Part shown: positions 21,663-34,300 of the stretch, in pieces | Layout: every line of letters starts with the position of its first letter | Numbering within the stretch: the stretch's first letter is position 1 | Assembly: GCA_020466095.1 (NCBI GenBank) | Contig: CM035806.1 | Location: 56,688,916-56,752,915 of the forward strand | Length of the DNA stretch: 64,000 bases | DNA from: Chlorops oryzae | Taxonomy: Eukaryota; Arthropoda; Insecta; Diptera; Chloropidae | Reading direction: 5' to 3' | The notes under the pieces: generated by a model | The model's database searches: none | Told to the model about the DNA's origin: nothing | The model's input: the letters and a program-made list of their open reading frames with translations, nothing else | Program-made: the position numbers and the translations under genes

Positions 21663-23588
21663 CAGGGGCCCTACTCTGTATTGCGATGCGCAAATTAATG
21701 CGATGCGCAAGTCGAATGCGATGCGCAAGGAAATCGCTACCCTGAATTGCTATCGCATTTGTTTCCGCAAAAAAAAATGAAAAGGAGGCAACACTGTTTT
21801 TCGAAGTTGAAAATGAATTTCGAAATGTCAAAATATGTTGTTTTGATGGAGAAGATTTATCGGTTTCTTAACCAAAAGCAGCTAGTCAAGGTGTTTAAAC
21901 AAGGTGCAAGCACTATGTCGCATGCTTCGCATTCATTTTTGTCAAATACGAATTGTAAATATGGACGTATGTTTGTTTACATTTCTTATTCATGATACAA
22001 GAAAACAAGATAACGCCATTACGGGTGCCGCTATTTTGTAGCATTGGGTATGAGAGCGAAGTTGACGTATTACCTACAAGAGACAGAGGCATTATTGTTG
22101 TTTTCCATACTATTAAATGATTTGTTATGTTTTAATGCCAATATAACTGTTATTTTTATTTATTTATCACCGATTTTTACATTACTATGTAAAGAAATGT
22201 TGTAAAAAAAAGTACTTAATTCTGGTTTTACAAAATAATAACTTTTTTATTTATGATTTCTCGTGCAAAGAATCATTTGCTTGAGGTTTGAAGCATTTTG
22301 CATTGGTTTGCCTGGGCGATCACATCGTGAGCTTGAAAAATAACAAAGCCAAAACTTTTATTTTGTTTGAAACCAAAAGTTTCAATATTCCTTAAATTAC
22401 TTCTTTACAAAAAAGTATAAAAATCAGATATCTAAATTTGCAAATAAAATCAAAATTCGCATCAAAAGATGAAAAGTCGGTTTAACATAAAAAAAAAAAA
22501 AAAAAAAACAACATCGATTCTCTCTTTTGGATGTGGTACGTGAAGTTGCGCTTTCTTGTTTTTTTGTATCATGGATTTAATTAACGTTTCTTTGCTTACG
22601 GTATTTTTGAATATGAAATTTGAATTTATAAATGAGAAAGTGTGATGTTTCCGAAAATTAAATGGACCTCGCTTTTACGTTCCTCGATGCTATATATATA
22701 TATGCTATATATAAGTTATATTATAAAAACATTTCTCAAAACGCGCACATAGAGATTTGATAATTTTGGTTTGCTTATAATTTTTGCAATTCTGTGTATA
22801 GCTATAACCTCGCTGATTTTCACTTCCAATCTTAATAAATCTAATAAAAAAAAATTATGAAGAATATACTAAGCTATCTGAAATTATAAATAATATAAAA
22901 ATAAAAAACTTCATATTATAAAAAAAAGAATAGTAAATAAAAATGAATTATGTAATTAACAATAACATATTATAATATAACCCTGTTAGCTCCCCTTTTA
23001 ATAAAATAATTAAAATAAACAATGAAAGTAATTAAAAATTGCACTTATTAAGACAATTTACTCACATCGCATTACCTTTCCGCAAGCCAAACAGTTGGCG
23101 AATGAAATTTGCGACAAAAGGGTTGTTTTGACACTCGCTATCGCATTTCAGAGTACCGTGAAACTGAGGGATTAGCGGAAATTTCGAATATCGAAAATTT
23201 CAAATGCGGCTATCGCAATACAGAGTACCGATTACTCGATTTTGCGCATTTTTTTTGTCGCATCGCAATACAGAGTAGGGCCCCAGGGCTGTCCAAACTT
23301 AGGCTCGCGAGCTTTTATCAGTGGCTCGCGCCGCGATGAGAAACTCGAATTTCATTTTTTTGTTCATTAAATTTACTACTTGTCCCATCACGTCTGAGTG
23401 ATGTTGCGTTTGTTTATACTCATTCGCATACAGATGCAGCGCTCTGTTACATGTGTGCGCTATATTTCAATACGCCCAGTTGTCCAGAAATTCACGTGCG
23501 GGCGAAGGTTCGAAATTTTATTTTTCGAAAAGTGGCTTGTCGCGGGCCACATTTTTGGCTCAGAGAAAAAATAGTTTGGACAGCCCTG
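21663..23588. mobile_element. hAT-type MITE (~305 bp of its own) split by a 3-bp-TSD element
   Basis: The right end reads AGTTTGGACAGCCCTG (to 23588) and the left end CAG (21663-21665) plus GGCTGTCCAAACT (from 23287). The whole is flanked by the exact 8-bp GTATAGTA at 21655-21662 and 23589-23596. Almost at its left tip it received the element 21666-23283. It contains a GGCTCGCGAGC-type GC patch and no gene. Confidence 0.85.
21666..23283. mobile_element. PIF/Harbinger-like non-autonomous element, 1.6 kb
   Basis: The ends GGGCCCTACTCTGTATTGCG and its complement are flanked by CAG on both sides (21663-21665, 23284-23286), a 3-bp CWG target typical of Harbinger-type elements. The tips carry repeated subterminal words: GCGATGCGCAA three times at the left, and CAGAGTACCG/CAGAGTAGGG three times at the right (about 23150, 23222, 23271). 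The inside is AT-rich with no transposase. Confidence 0.75.
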
Positions 23589-24210
23589 GTATAGTATATG
23601 GGCATTTACCATGGCCATATCTATAAGATGAAAAAATATTCGATTTGTCCACTTCCTGGTTTTCATGTAGATACGTTATTGACCAATCAGACAATCCAGC
23701 AAATAAACTCTGTTATAATCATTGGTCAATCAATCTAAATATTTTGTTTTTTCTTTGGATCCCCACGAGACACTTTCTGTTTTTAACCACAAAACCATAA
23801 AACGTTGATATATCTATACCAAAAACAAATTCCTAAAAAAAACCACGTTGAACCTCTTGTTGCAGTCAGTTCAACATCGGATGTATAAGTATTGTCGAAC
23901 TATACAAAATGCGACTACATTCGATGCAGCACCAAGATCTGGGTCGTCTTTTAGAATAATGTTGTCCCTGAATTTTAGAAGAACACATTTGTTCGTCAAC
24001 ACAAAGACGTTGGGGCATAGGGATAGCCTGGAGTTTTTTTATTCAAAAAACGAGATAAGTGGCCTCATTTTATGTAATCCGTCATATCCGGGATGATACG
24101 GGAAATTGCAGTTGAATTGTCATTGAAATGCAGTCTTTTGCACAGCTCTTTAAAACTATTGCAAGTCATGGCTTATTATCGGCTCCATCGAATACTTTCC
24201 CCAATATGAT

Positions 24211-24684
24211 ACATCATTTCTATGTAGAATTCTGCGCTGAATCCAAATATGAAGTCAGATTTAAAAGTAGAACAGTTTTTGAGATATTGGATTTTATTTT
24301 ATTGCCGTTTTTTTGGTTACAGAAAAACATGACAATTTTTATGTTATATCTTCAATATTTGTTAACCGATTTTTATATTTTAGTTTTATCAAATGAAAGA
24401 GAATTTAATAATCTTTTCTAAAGTAAAAAAGTGATTACAATTCGTCAAAAAACAAAAGAGTTATGCTCGTGGAAGAACAAAAGAGTTATGCTCGCTCCTT
24501 ATATCGCCATGTAGGTCAATACTTTATTTTATTACGAACATTTTTAGTCTATTTTGATTAAAATTGATGAAAAAACTGACTGAGTTATTCGCAATGTAGC
24601 AAAAAAAAAATCCGGGTTTTTATTCACTTGAACTATCTGACTTCATATTTGGATTCAGTGGAAAATTCTACATAGCTGTGATGT
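24211..24684. repeat. ~50-bp inverted repeat around a 370-bp loop
   Basis: CTATGTAGAATTCTGCGCTGAATCCAAATATGAAGTCAGAT-type sequence at about 24220-24262 pairs with its complement at about 24640-24677 (a few mismatches). It may be a MITE. No target duplication was found. Confidence 0.55.
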
Positions 24685-25404
24685 ATGTGTCGAGGATATG
24701 AGAATCGTTGAAAATTTGTGGTGTAGTGTAATCGGAAAAATATCGCATTTTCTTCGCATCTTTAAAATATGAGAAAAAGATGCGCTTCAGCAAACAACAG
24801 CAATTGCATGTATATTCATACGGCATTTTTTCGCATCGTACCAAAATGCTGAAAGATGCAAGATGCGGCTATAGTGGAAACAGCCTGTTAGAACAATCGT
24901 TAGAGTTAAGCTTCTTTTAGTGTGTCAAAAAAATTTCGTTAAAAAATTTAATTTGTTTTCATTTTATAGCACTTTAACTTAAGCCCGCCTTAATGCGGTT
25001 TTATGCATTACACGGTTAACCAAATTTTGTAAAGAAGGAAACTTCTTTACTAGTTATAGAGGATCCAGCCAGACATACATCCAGTGTATATAAGAGAGCG
25101 GTTCAATTTCTACGACGCTAAAAAAAACTTCATGTGCTAATCGCGATTCTGGTACTATGGGCCATAACAAGTAGTTTTGCCCAGAGAACCATACCTCTCA
25201 AATTCCTCCCATCCGGAAATATATAAATTTAAAATCTCGGAGACTCGAAATTTATTTGAGAGGAATGGTTCCTATTTTATAAAACAAATGAGAATTATAC
25301 CGAACGAAATGTTGTTGACTCAACAATTTTTCTTTTGAAATGTTTGTTTGTGCAAAAGGACTGTGAATAACAATGCGCCCTTTTGAAAAAATCATGATTA
25401 AGTT
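24685..25404. other. Unassigned AT-rich sequence
   Basis: No gene is recognised. A small hairpin pairs GAGAACCATACCTCTCAAAT (about 25185) with ATTTGAGAGGAATGGTTC (about 25254). Just left of this stretch, AAGAACAAAAGAGTTATGCTCG occurs as a tandem 23-bp doublet (about 24450-24500). Confidence 0.4.
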
Positions 25405-25417
25405 CGCTCAGTGTACT

Positions 25418-26336
25418 TTTTATACCCGACACACTCTGTGTCGAGGGTATATTGCGTTTGTGTGGTTGTGTGTAACACCCAGAACCAGTCGAGATAGACC
25501 ATACAAAATATATATAGAAATGATCAGCGTCACTAGGAGATTCGATTTAGACATGTCCGTCTGTCTGTCCGTCTGTCTGTCCGTCTGTCTGTCCGTCTGT
25601 TTGTATACAGGTTTCTTATAGAAGGAGTTGAGCTATCGCAAAATTTGATATGCGTACTCACAAGCGCATGACTAAGAACAAGTTCGAGTATGGACCTGAT
25701 CGGACCATTTTTAGGGGTACCTCCAGTACTAGGGTCTGTTACGAAAATCACAAAAACTGCTCTAAAATCGAAGTTTTTCAAGATATTTTGATGAATTTTG
25801 ATATTTGATTATATTTAAAGGAGAGTAATATTATTTCCAAAAATTGTAAATGTGGGCGTGGCAGAAGGGCGGTTTTCGAAAATTGTCTCCTTCACCCTAA
25901 ATTCAAATGGGACTTGAACGAAATTTGGCACTTGTGCTTCCTTTGAAGCCTTAAACATCCTTCCAAAAAATTTCTTTGATCGGTCCATTTTTAAGGGTAC
26001 CTCCAGTACTAGGGTCTGTCACGAAAATCACAAAACTGCCTTAAAATCGGACTTTTTCGAAATATTTTAATGAAACTTAAAATTTGAGCGTATATTTAAG
26101 CCTCCGATTATAGTTCAACAAAAATTGGAAAAGTGGGCGTGGCAAAGGGGCATTTTTCATAAAGAAATCTATCAAAAGTCGGTATATGGGGCCCCTTATG
26201 GTCTTAAACACCTCTTGATATTAAAAATTATTTGAACATGTGTGTATGTGTCGGGTATTCTATTGTCAGGCTCGTCTGACTATAACACCCTTACTTGTTT
26301 ATTTTTATTTTATTTTTTTATTTTTTTTTTATTTAT
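25418..26336 (+). mobile_element. DINE-1/mini-me-like element with 13-bp target duplication
   Basis: Starts TTTTATACCCGACACA with a short GACACACTCTGTGTC hairpin, then ATATATAGAAATGATCAG, GATTTAGACATGTCCG and a GTCTGTCC microsatellite (25555-25605), GTGGGCGTGGC segments, and a T-rich tail after TTACTTGTTTATTTTT. CGCTCAGTGTACT flanks both sides (25405-25417 and 26337-26349). It shares internal sequence with 43985-44460. It is non-coding. Confidence 0.8.
25555..25605. repeat. GTCTGTCC microsatellite
   Basis: About twelve GTCY tetramers inside the DINE-like element, the plus-strand counterpart of the run at 2673-2733. Confidence 0.9.
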
Positions 26337-26580
26337 CGCTCAGTGTACTCGTACACTGCCGAGCAAAATGATGAGATCACCGATATTTTGTATAACATAG
26401 TGTTGTGGAGAGCAAAAGATAAAAAAGTGAGTATGAGCACTAAGCAAATAACATATAGAGGTCTCACGTAGAACAAAAAATTGGCGGATATTAACGTTGG
26501 GTTCTAGCACCCCAAAAAGCAATTCAAGCGTTCGAAAGCATTCGGTTTTTGCTTTTGCGTTTGCAAATTCGTTTTGCTTC

Positions 26581-26840
26581 ACATATCAAAGTCAAGTCAG
26601 TATGAATTGAAACTCCAATGCGGAAGGTTGTCGCTTTGTTGAGTTGAATTTTTTTTTTTTTTTTTTTGTTATTCATGTACAGCGCTGCTCAAAAACACGG
26701 TTGCCACTCACATATCAAAGTCAAGTCAGTATGAATTGAAACTCCAATGCGGAAGGTTGTCGCTTTGTTGAGTTGAATTTTTTTTTTTTTTTTTTTTTGT
26801 TATTCATGTACAGCGCTGCTCAAAAACACGGTTGCCACTC
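26581..26840. repeat. Tandem duplication, 2 x ~130 bp
   Basis: Units 26581-26709 and 26710-26840 differ mainly in poly-T length. Each ends with the first ~14 bp of the hAT element (CACGGTTGCCACTC), so the duplication arose after both hAT insertions. Confidence 0.9.
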
Positions 26841-28269
26841 GCCTTAAGTATTTTTGTACCAGACCAATCCAAAAAATGTACCAAAACCGAAAAAAATGTA
26901 CCAAAAAGATATTTTAGCTTCGCATATTTATTATACAAAAAAGTAATAACAAAAACAGTATTCAGCCAAAAAACCAAAATAAAAAGGTACAATGCTTTTT
27001 GTGCAAAAAATATTTTTTAAATTATAATACTAAAAAAAACAGTCTTTAGGTGACCAAACGTTATGAGAATCATAATTAGTTTTACATAGCTCTTTTGACA
27101 GCATAATATTATTAAGTGAGGCGTATTCTAAACTTATTTCTTAGTTTCGTTTTTATTAAAGAAAGATCGAAAAAACTTTCCTTTCTGCAGCTGCAGAATT
27201 GTGGGGTAAGCACATTTGGTCATTAACAAATTTAACTATTCGTTAAAAAGCAATTCACCGAATCCATTTTTAAATAATCTTACTTTTTCCCAAAACGTTT
27301 CCAAGCTGGTGCAATTTTTTTAAAATCAATATTGGAAAAGCCTTAAAAGAGACCACTGAGTTGCGATTACATCAGGGTCACATTCAATTTAAAAATAACT
27401 GAAATTCTCAAGTAATGGCGAAATTGAAACATCATCTTCTGACAGAACTTTTGGCAGGTGTAATGATAATTAAAGCTTAAAAATCTTCCCGACTGAAATC
27501 GAAACTTATTTAACTTGTGCCAAAAACTCTAAAAAAAAAGAGGCTTTTTCATTCATAAAAATGTGAAAAATCCGAACGGATTTCGATCCGTCGGAATACA
27601 TAAATCAGACCGATTATTTTTATTCTCACCTAGAATACAGAATCGAGGTATACAATTGAGTTTGTAGAAGGCATCAATTAAATATATTTTGCCTTCGATT
27701 ATTCGTGTTACTGATGAATCGGATAGAGATTTTTTTCATCACTACGCCTCGCACCATGAACTCAATCACTGTTGCAGCTATACCAGTTTTGGCGCAAAAT
27801 CACTTTCTTTAAATACTAAGGCCTGTTCCCGTACTGCACGGAAACTGCCGAAAAACTGGCCAATGTTTTTAAAAATTGTTTTGGAAAATTGGGCAGTTTC
27901 GTGTAGCCGAGAACATACCTAGTATCATTCGATTTGTAACCATCTGAAAAATGTACCAATTTGACAAAATTGTGTACCAATTACCAAACGATAAAAAATG
28001 TACCAGTTTTGGTACAATTTTACCATAAGTGGCAACCGTGCTCAAAAATGCCACCAGTGGCAAAAATTTTTTTTGCCTTTCACACACATAGATTGCGTGA
28101 GCGAAGAAGAGAAAAATTTTAGTCTATTGCGAACTGCCGAACGAGAAGGTTGTCGACACTCGCAATAAGAGAATACTTGTGCTTAGAGAGATTACACAAA
28201 AAAAAAAAACTTTTTGAATCGCGCCCAATACATGCATACATTTACGAATGTGTGTTTTGAGCACCGCTG
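26811..28269. mobile_element. hAT-type element (outer) inside the P-like left arm
   Basis: The ends are CAGCGCTGCTCAAAA...TTTTGAGCACCGCTG, flanked by the exact 8-bp TTCATGTA (26803-26810 and 28270-28277). A second hAT element is inserted 16 bp inside the left end. There is no coding sequence. Confidence 0.8.
26827..28040. mobile_element. hAT-type element (inner), 1.2 kb, non-autonomous
   Basis: The ends are CACGGTTGCCACT...AGTGGCAACCGTG, flanked by the exact 8-bp CTCAAAAA (26819-26826 and 28041-28048). The tips carry repeated TGTACCA/TGGTACA words (several between 26865 and 26910 and between 27950 and 28015). No transposase was found. Confidence 0.85.
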
Positions 28270-28313
28270 TTCATGTACATTTATTTCAGCACAACGAGCA
28301 AGGGCGTTCGGAC

Positions 28314-28913
28314 CAGTGTTGGAAAAGTAGGTGTAATTGTACTTTTTTCGGCCCTTTTTCACTTCAAAGGTACATTAGGTACAATTTGTCCATTTTAGGT
28401 ACAATTTCAAGAGGAAGAAATTTCGTTAGTAAATGAAATGGTGAAAGGTCTGCTGTGGTTATCCGCAACTACTCCTGATTCTATTGTAACATTCTCAAGA
28501 AATTTAGACAGAAGCGGCATTGGCCGTCATAAGAATATATGTCACGGGTTGGTCATCGAAATTGGAATAGATCTACTCCATCGTATCAGTACCTCTCCTT
28601 TTGCAAGACAATGTCATCATTCGGGAGTGAATAACAACTTCTCTCGATGACATTTCCATTAGAATTGGTATGAATAACATCTCCTTTAAATGACCATGTC
28701 ATCAGATTTGAGAAGTACTCAAATTTTTCCCCTTGATGTCTTCGGTGAAAACATGAATGAATTTACCATTTATGAGAAAAATTCCGGCTGGGTATATTAT
28801 TTGTCATTTATGAAAAATATTCTGGCTGATTATATGAGGTACACTTTACTATATTTAGGTACAATTTATGGATCATTTTAGGTACACCCTGAAATTTCCA
28901 TTTTCCAACACTG
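28314..28913. mobile_element. hAT-type MITE, 600 bp
   Basis: The ends are CAGTGTTGGAAAA...TTTTCCAACACTG, flanked by the exact 8-bp GTTCGGAC (28306-28313 and 28914-28921). AGGTACAATT/AGGTACA words are repeated near both tips. It is non-coding. Confidence 0.9.
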
Positions 28914-30005
28914 GTTCGGACTGTAGCTGCGTGAGTGAGTGTGCGTAAGTGAGCATGCTTAGGTATGTGCGCATTTCTCTATTGGAAATTTCAAGCCCAA
29001 ATTCTAATCGCTGTCGATTTTATTATTCATACATGAGAGAAAAGATGCGTACATATCGACCGAACTATTTAATGTTCTATAGGGAGTTGCCATGAAGAAA
29101 GCAACAAGAAAACGAATAGAAATTTTCGGTAGTGGTCGACTGTTTGTAATATTGGCGGTACGAATTTTTTATATTCTCACGAATATATGAATACTTTAAT
29201 TTTTTGTGTTTTTTTTTTTTATATGTACAGTCGTGTTCGAAATAATAAGAACAAACATTAAAAGATTGCAAACAGGCTCATAAGACTTTCCAAATGACTT
29301 TTAAAAATATTGCTTTATTTCTTATAAACAGTCTCAGATATTGGGCTCATAAAAATGAAGGTTACGACGGTCTGGAAAGCCTGAATTTTTTTTTAGGAGC
29401 AACTTTGGCGCTTGTAGTCAAAAAATGTCTGTTCGAAAAAATAAGAACAACTCCAAAATTGCAAAGATTTGGTTTTGAAAACAAGCAGTGAATATTGGCA
29501 ATTCCTTAGAAGTGCAGTTGGCATAGTTTTCAGTTGCTATTGTTATAAAATATTTGTGATCTTAACTGAACAATCGGGCCTATTACGGTTGTCGCCGCTA
29601 TCGTCGTCGACGACTTAGCAACGATGTCGTCGTCGCCGCCGCTTCGCCCCTTAATAGCTATTACGGTACTAGTTCGAGACGACAACGACGAATTTTAAAT
29701 GAAATTGGTAGCACTTTTATTTTTTATTCGGAAAATGGAACCAATCTTATGACGGCAAGCCGACGACATCGTATGCAGAGCGCGGAAAATTGATTTTTGA
29801 ATAATTCTTTACTTTTGCTGTTTTGTAAATTTGAAAAACTCGAGCAAAATAAACAAAATAATGACACGTTTGAAACAAAGTGTGTTGTTTTGAAAGATTT
29901 TGATAGAGACTCATTTTAATAAACTGAAGTGAAAAGAGAATAACAGAACAAAGAAAAAAAAAAAAAAAAAAAAAAATCGAAAACAAAAACAAAACCAGGC
30001 AATCC

Positions 30006-31230
30006 ATGGATTGCAAAAAGTGCAAGTCACAAATTCGTGGCGAAACGGGTACACGATGTGCGGGGGTATGTGGTAAAGTGTATCACTCGCGACCGGGATG
30101 CCTATCTATAGACGAATATACCATTGGAAAGCTATATGAATTTCCTATGCTTCGGTACATGTGCGATGACTGCGTTCTTTATATTAGCAATGTTGACTTA
30201 GCAATTAAAGAGATTCAGAATGTGGTTGAAAAAAATAGTGCTAGATTAAAAGAATACAAATATGAGTTCCAAAAAGCAATTAAAACAAACGAAACAGAAA
30301 TAAAGAGTTTGCTGGAAGCGATTGAAACGAAATATAGTGAGAGAATTTTGGCAATGCAGAAAGCGCAGGAGGTATGTGAGCGAAGTGTATTAGAAATGAA
30401 TAAAATGCACGAAATAACTAAGTCCTTTTCCACACAAAGTAATAACATATGTAAAAAATTAGAAGAGAATAAAGTTGAGAACTCCAAAATCTTTGAACAA
30501 ATAAAAGAACTGAAAAATGTAAACAAAACGAACGAAACCGGCCAAGTGTCATACGCACAAGCGATAAAGAGGAATAGAAATAACATCTCTACGGTGATGC
30601 CAGACTTAAGAAAAGAAATATCTTTGATTGTTAAGCCAAAGATAAAGCAGAAAAGTGAAAAAACAAGATTAGATTTAAATGCAAACGTTGATCCAGTGAA
30701 TTTAAAAATTTCGAATGTCGAATCTAGAAGGGATGGTGCAATAGTAATCGAAACGGAAAATGAATCCGAAAGAGAAAAAATAAAAAATACTATTGAAAGT
30801 AGAATTGGAGAAAAATATGAAATAAGAATTCCAAATTCAATGAAACCTAGATTTGTGATATCGCTAATGGAATATAAGCATGATGAAAGGTCAATACATG
30901 GAGAAACTAAAGAAACAAAATAAAATATTAGAAAATAGTGAAATAAAGCTAGTAAAAATGTATGAAGTAAAAAAATATGATCGGCTTTTATATAATGCAA
31001 TTTTTGAAATCGACCCTGAGACTTTTCCGAAAGTTATAGCGGGTGAAAAAGTGAATATCGGATGGGAAAGGTGCAAGGTCTTTGATAGCGTAGAAATTAT
31101 AAGATGCTATAAATGTCAAGGATATAATCACAAAGCGATTAACTGCCAAAATGAAGAAATATGTTACAAATGCTTAGAGAAACATAGATCTAGTGCGTGC
31201 AATAAACCTGAAGTTCCAATGAAAGACTGA
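30006..31230 (+). pseudogene. LINE ORF1: PHD-like finger, coiled coil, zinc knuckles (one frameshift)
   Basis: Starts MDCKKCKSQIRGETG. A PHD-like finger (CKKC, CAGVC, YHSRPGC, CDDC) fills the first ~60 residues, then about 120 residues of charged coiled coil, then an RRM-like region with LKISNVESRRDGAIVIE. Near 30880-30900 the frame shifts by one. The second frame ends in two knuckles, CYKCQGYNHKAINC and CYKCLEKHRSSAC. The protein would bind LINE RNA. The shift separates the knuckles from the rest, so this copy is probably inactive. Confidence 0.75.
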
Positions 31231-31329
31231 ATCTTGGATTGAATGTGAATCATCCCACACAGAGTAAGGAATGTCCTGTTTACATGAATAAAATGGATTT
31301 AAAGAGAAAAAGGATTGGTTATTAGCAAT

Positions 31330-34300
31330 CAAATCAATTATACGGTATATATACGAATATACAGGGACTTGTAAACAATTTCAATGAAATAGAAGCGATA
31401 GTTGAAGAAAATGAAATAGACTTTATAATGTTATCAGAAAACACATGTAACCGAACAGATTGAAGATAATGAAATAAAGTTATGTGAATATAACCATGTT
31501 AGATGCAACTCAATTTCATCGAGAACGGGAGGTGTAATAATATTATATATGTTAAAAGGAAATGGAAAATTAAAAAAATTTATGAAAGTTTTATGGATCA
31601 AAAGTTTTGGATAATAGTGTCTCAATGTAATATAAAGCAAACATCAATAATAGTGGCGACTTTATATAAGTCGCCAAGTGCATCAGATAGAGAATTCTGT
31701 ATCTATCTGAAAGAAAACTTAGAGAGAATAACAGAGTACAGTACTAATATTGTTTTAGTTGGTGATTTCAATATTGATTGGGCGAGAAATACAACATACA
31801 AACGAGAAATTGAAAAAATTATTAATGACAACGGGCTTAAACAAATAAAGAATAGTCACACAAGAATAACAAATGCATCAAGGACAAATAAAGACTACGT
31901 AATTACAAAACATGAAAGATTTAAAAGTGAGCATTAGGGCTGCCTTAAATTCCCGAAATGGAATTTCAATCGGTCTCAGAGTCCAGAAGTGTTCCATTGG
32001 ACATGGAGGAGAAACGTGAGAAATTTGGAAGCAATCGGATAACGGGAAACCCGTGGCAGTTTTCAATTGAAGTTTGGGAAATTGGCAAAAAAATAGAGAG
32101 GAAACGGCCCTTAACTCCCCACAAGGCGCCCCCGGATATATAACGTATGGCCAACCCCCATTATTTTTTACTCCGAACATTTTTTCTGAACCAAACCTAC
32201 CCCCTATCTCCCTCCTTAAGGGGGCTCCCATACAAAAATTAATTTTTTAAAAACTTTTCCCCCCATCTTCCTAACTAGCCCCAGAGTGCTCCTAGAGGAG
32301 TCAAATGTATGAGACCCCCATTTACTTTGTCCCCCTAAATTTTCTCCGAACATACTTAACCTCTATCTCCCCCCCTTAAGGGGGCTCCCCATATAAAACT
32401 ACCTTAATTTGAGCAAAAATTCATACAAAATGGCCGTCACTACAGTAAACCCCTCCTAGGGGGCTGATATATATGACCGACCCCATTATTTTTTTACCCC
32501 AAAAATTTTCTTCAAACATGCCTACCCTCTATCTCCCCTCGTTAGGGGGGTCCCCATAACAAAGTTAGGCTTAAATTAAAGAAAAATGCCTCACGAACTT
32601 CAATCTATAATATGATGCCGTAGGAACAAGAAAGAGCATGTTCAGCATGCATATTCGAAAAATTTTACAAAATTACCTTTTAAACGAGCCTAATATGAAG
32701 AATTATTGGATTAGTTTTTGTGTGTTTTAATAATTTGATATATTTTATTACCTTTTTTTTTAAACTGAATTTTGGGTTCCATCCCCTAACTGGCCAAATA
32801 AGACCCTAGTAGAAAAAAAATATATTTTCGAGTCAAATGCCGCAAACCTCAATCTATGACGAGTTTTTTGAGACTATAACCATTAAATTCGGTTTGTAAT
32901 TTTTATCATAAAATTAATTCAAAACAAATTTTTTTGAAACGCATTATTCCTTTTTTACGTTCGTTTCTTGAGTCTTTGCATGCTACAGACCGAGAGAGCC
33001 ATTACAGAACCGAGAGAGAAATGCGGAGGAACCTAAGAAACGAACGTAAAAACAGTGAAAAAATGCGTTTAAAAAATATTTGTTTTGAATTAATTTTATG
33101 ACTAGAAATTACTAACCGATTTTAATGGTTATAGTCTCAAAAAACTCGTCATAGATTGAGGTTTGCGGCATTTGACTCGAAAATATATTTTTTTTTCTAC
33201 TAGGGTCATTATTTGGCCAGTTAGGGGATGGAACCCAAAATTTAGTTTAAAAAAAAAAAGGTAATAAAATATATCAAATTATTAAAAACACACCAAAAAC
33301 TAATCCAATATTCTTCATATTAGGCTCGTTTAAAGGTAATTTTGTAAATTTTCGAATATGCATGCTGAACATGCTCTTTCTTGTTCCTACGGCATCTATA
33401 TTATAGATTGGAAGTTCGTGAGGCATTTTTCTTTAAATTTAAGCCTAATTTTGTATGGGGACCCCCCTAACGAGGGGAGAAAGAGGGTAGGTATGTTTGA
33501 AGAAAATGTTTGGGGTAAAAAAAATAATGGGGGGTCGGTCATATATATCAGCCCCTAGGAGGGGTTTGACTGTAGGACGGCCATTTTGTATGAATTTTTG
33601 CTCAAATTAAGGTAGTTTTTATGGGAGCCCCCTTAAGGGGGGGAGATAGAGGTTAAGTATGTTCGGAGAAAAATTTAGGGGGACAAAGTTAATGGGGGTC
33701 GGTCATACATTTGACTCCTCTAGGAGCACTCTGGGGCTAGTTAGGAAGATGGGGGGAAAAGTTTTTTTAAAATATTATTTTTGTATGGGAGCCCCCTTAA
33801 GGAGGGGAGATAGGGGGTAGGTTTGTTTCAGAAAAAATGTTCGGAGTAAAAAAATAATGGGGGTTGGCCATACGTTTATATATCCGTAGGGGCGCCTTGT
33901 GGGGAGTTAAGGGCCGTTTCCTCTCTATTTTTGCCAATTTCCCAAACTTCAATTGAAAACTGCCACGGGTTCCCGTTATCCGATTGCCTCCAAAATTTCT
34001 CACGTTTCTCCTCCATGTCTAATGGAACACTTCTGGACCCTGAGACCGATCAGAAACTCGCTACAAAATTTCTCCATAGAGTTAAGAGCAGCCCTAGTGA
34101 GCATAGATGATGAGTCAAAAATTGCAGATCATAAAAACAATCAAAATATCGAAACCAGTATTAGTCGAAAATCATAGAGTGCAAAAAAAGAAATCAAAAA
34201 ATTCTGCTATAACCAGCAGATTTTTTCCACACAACTGCAAGAAAGGAGCTCTAGATACGAAGATACAATGAGTTTATTGCAATGCCGAAATACTTGAAAG

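Larger units (their letters stand above)
21549..24190 (-). pseudogene. piggyBac-like transposase relic, split by nested insertions
   Basis: Reading the minus strand, allowing shifts: SFKELCKRLHFNDNST and IKMRPLI (about 24165-24070), CVDEQMCSSK (about 23985), then KTRKWTNRIFFHLIDMAMVN (about 23665-23605), resuming after the hAT/Harbinger nest at 21654. These are the usual landmarks of piggyBac/PGBD transposases, in the right order. Three or more frameshifts are needed. The LOA-like LINE adjoins its other end at about 21549. No TTAA-flanked ends were identified. Confidence 0.6.

Noticed and set aside
23109..23339. 76-codon plus-strand frame near the Harbinger/hAT junction
   Set aside because: It reads through subterminal repeats and crosses two element borders.
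30215..31000. 261-codon open frame on the minus strand
   Set aside because: It is the antisense of the LINE ORF1 coiled coil; its hydrophobic, Phe/Ser/Leu-rich composition is the usual shadow of Lys/Glu codons.
31878..34003. Open frames in the 2.16 kb palindrome
   Set aside because: Mirror-image frames occur in both arms, so they reflect the inverted repeat, not genes.
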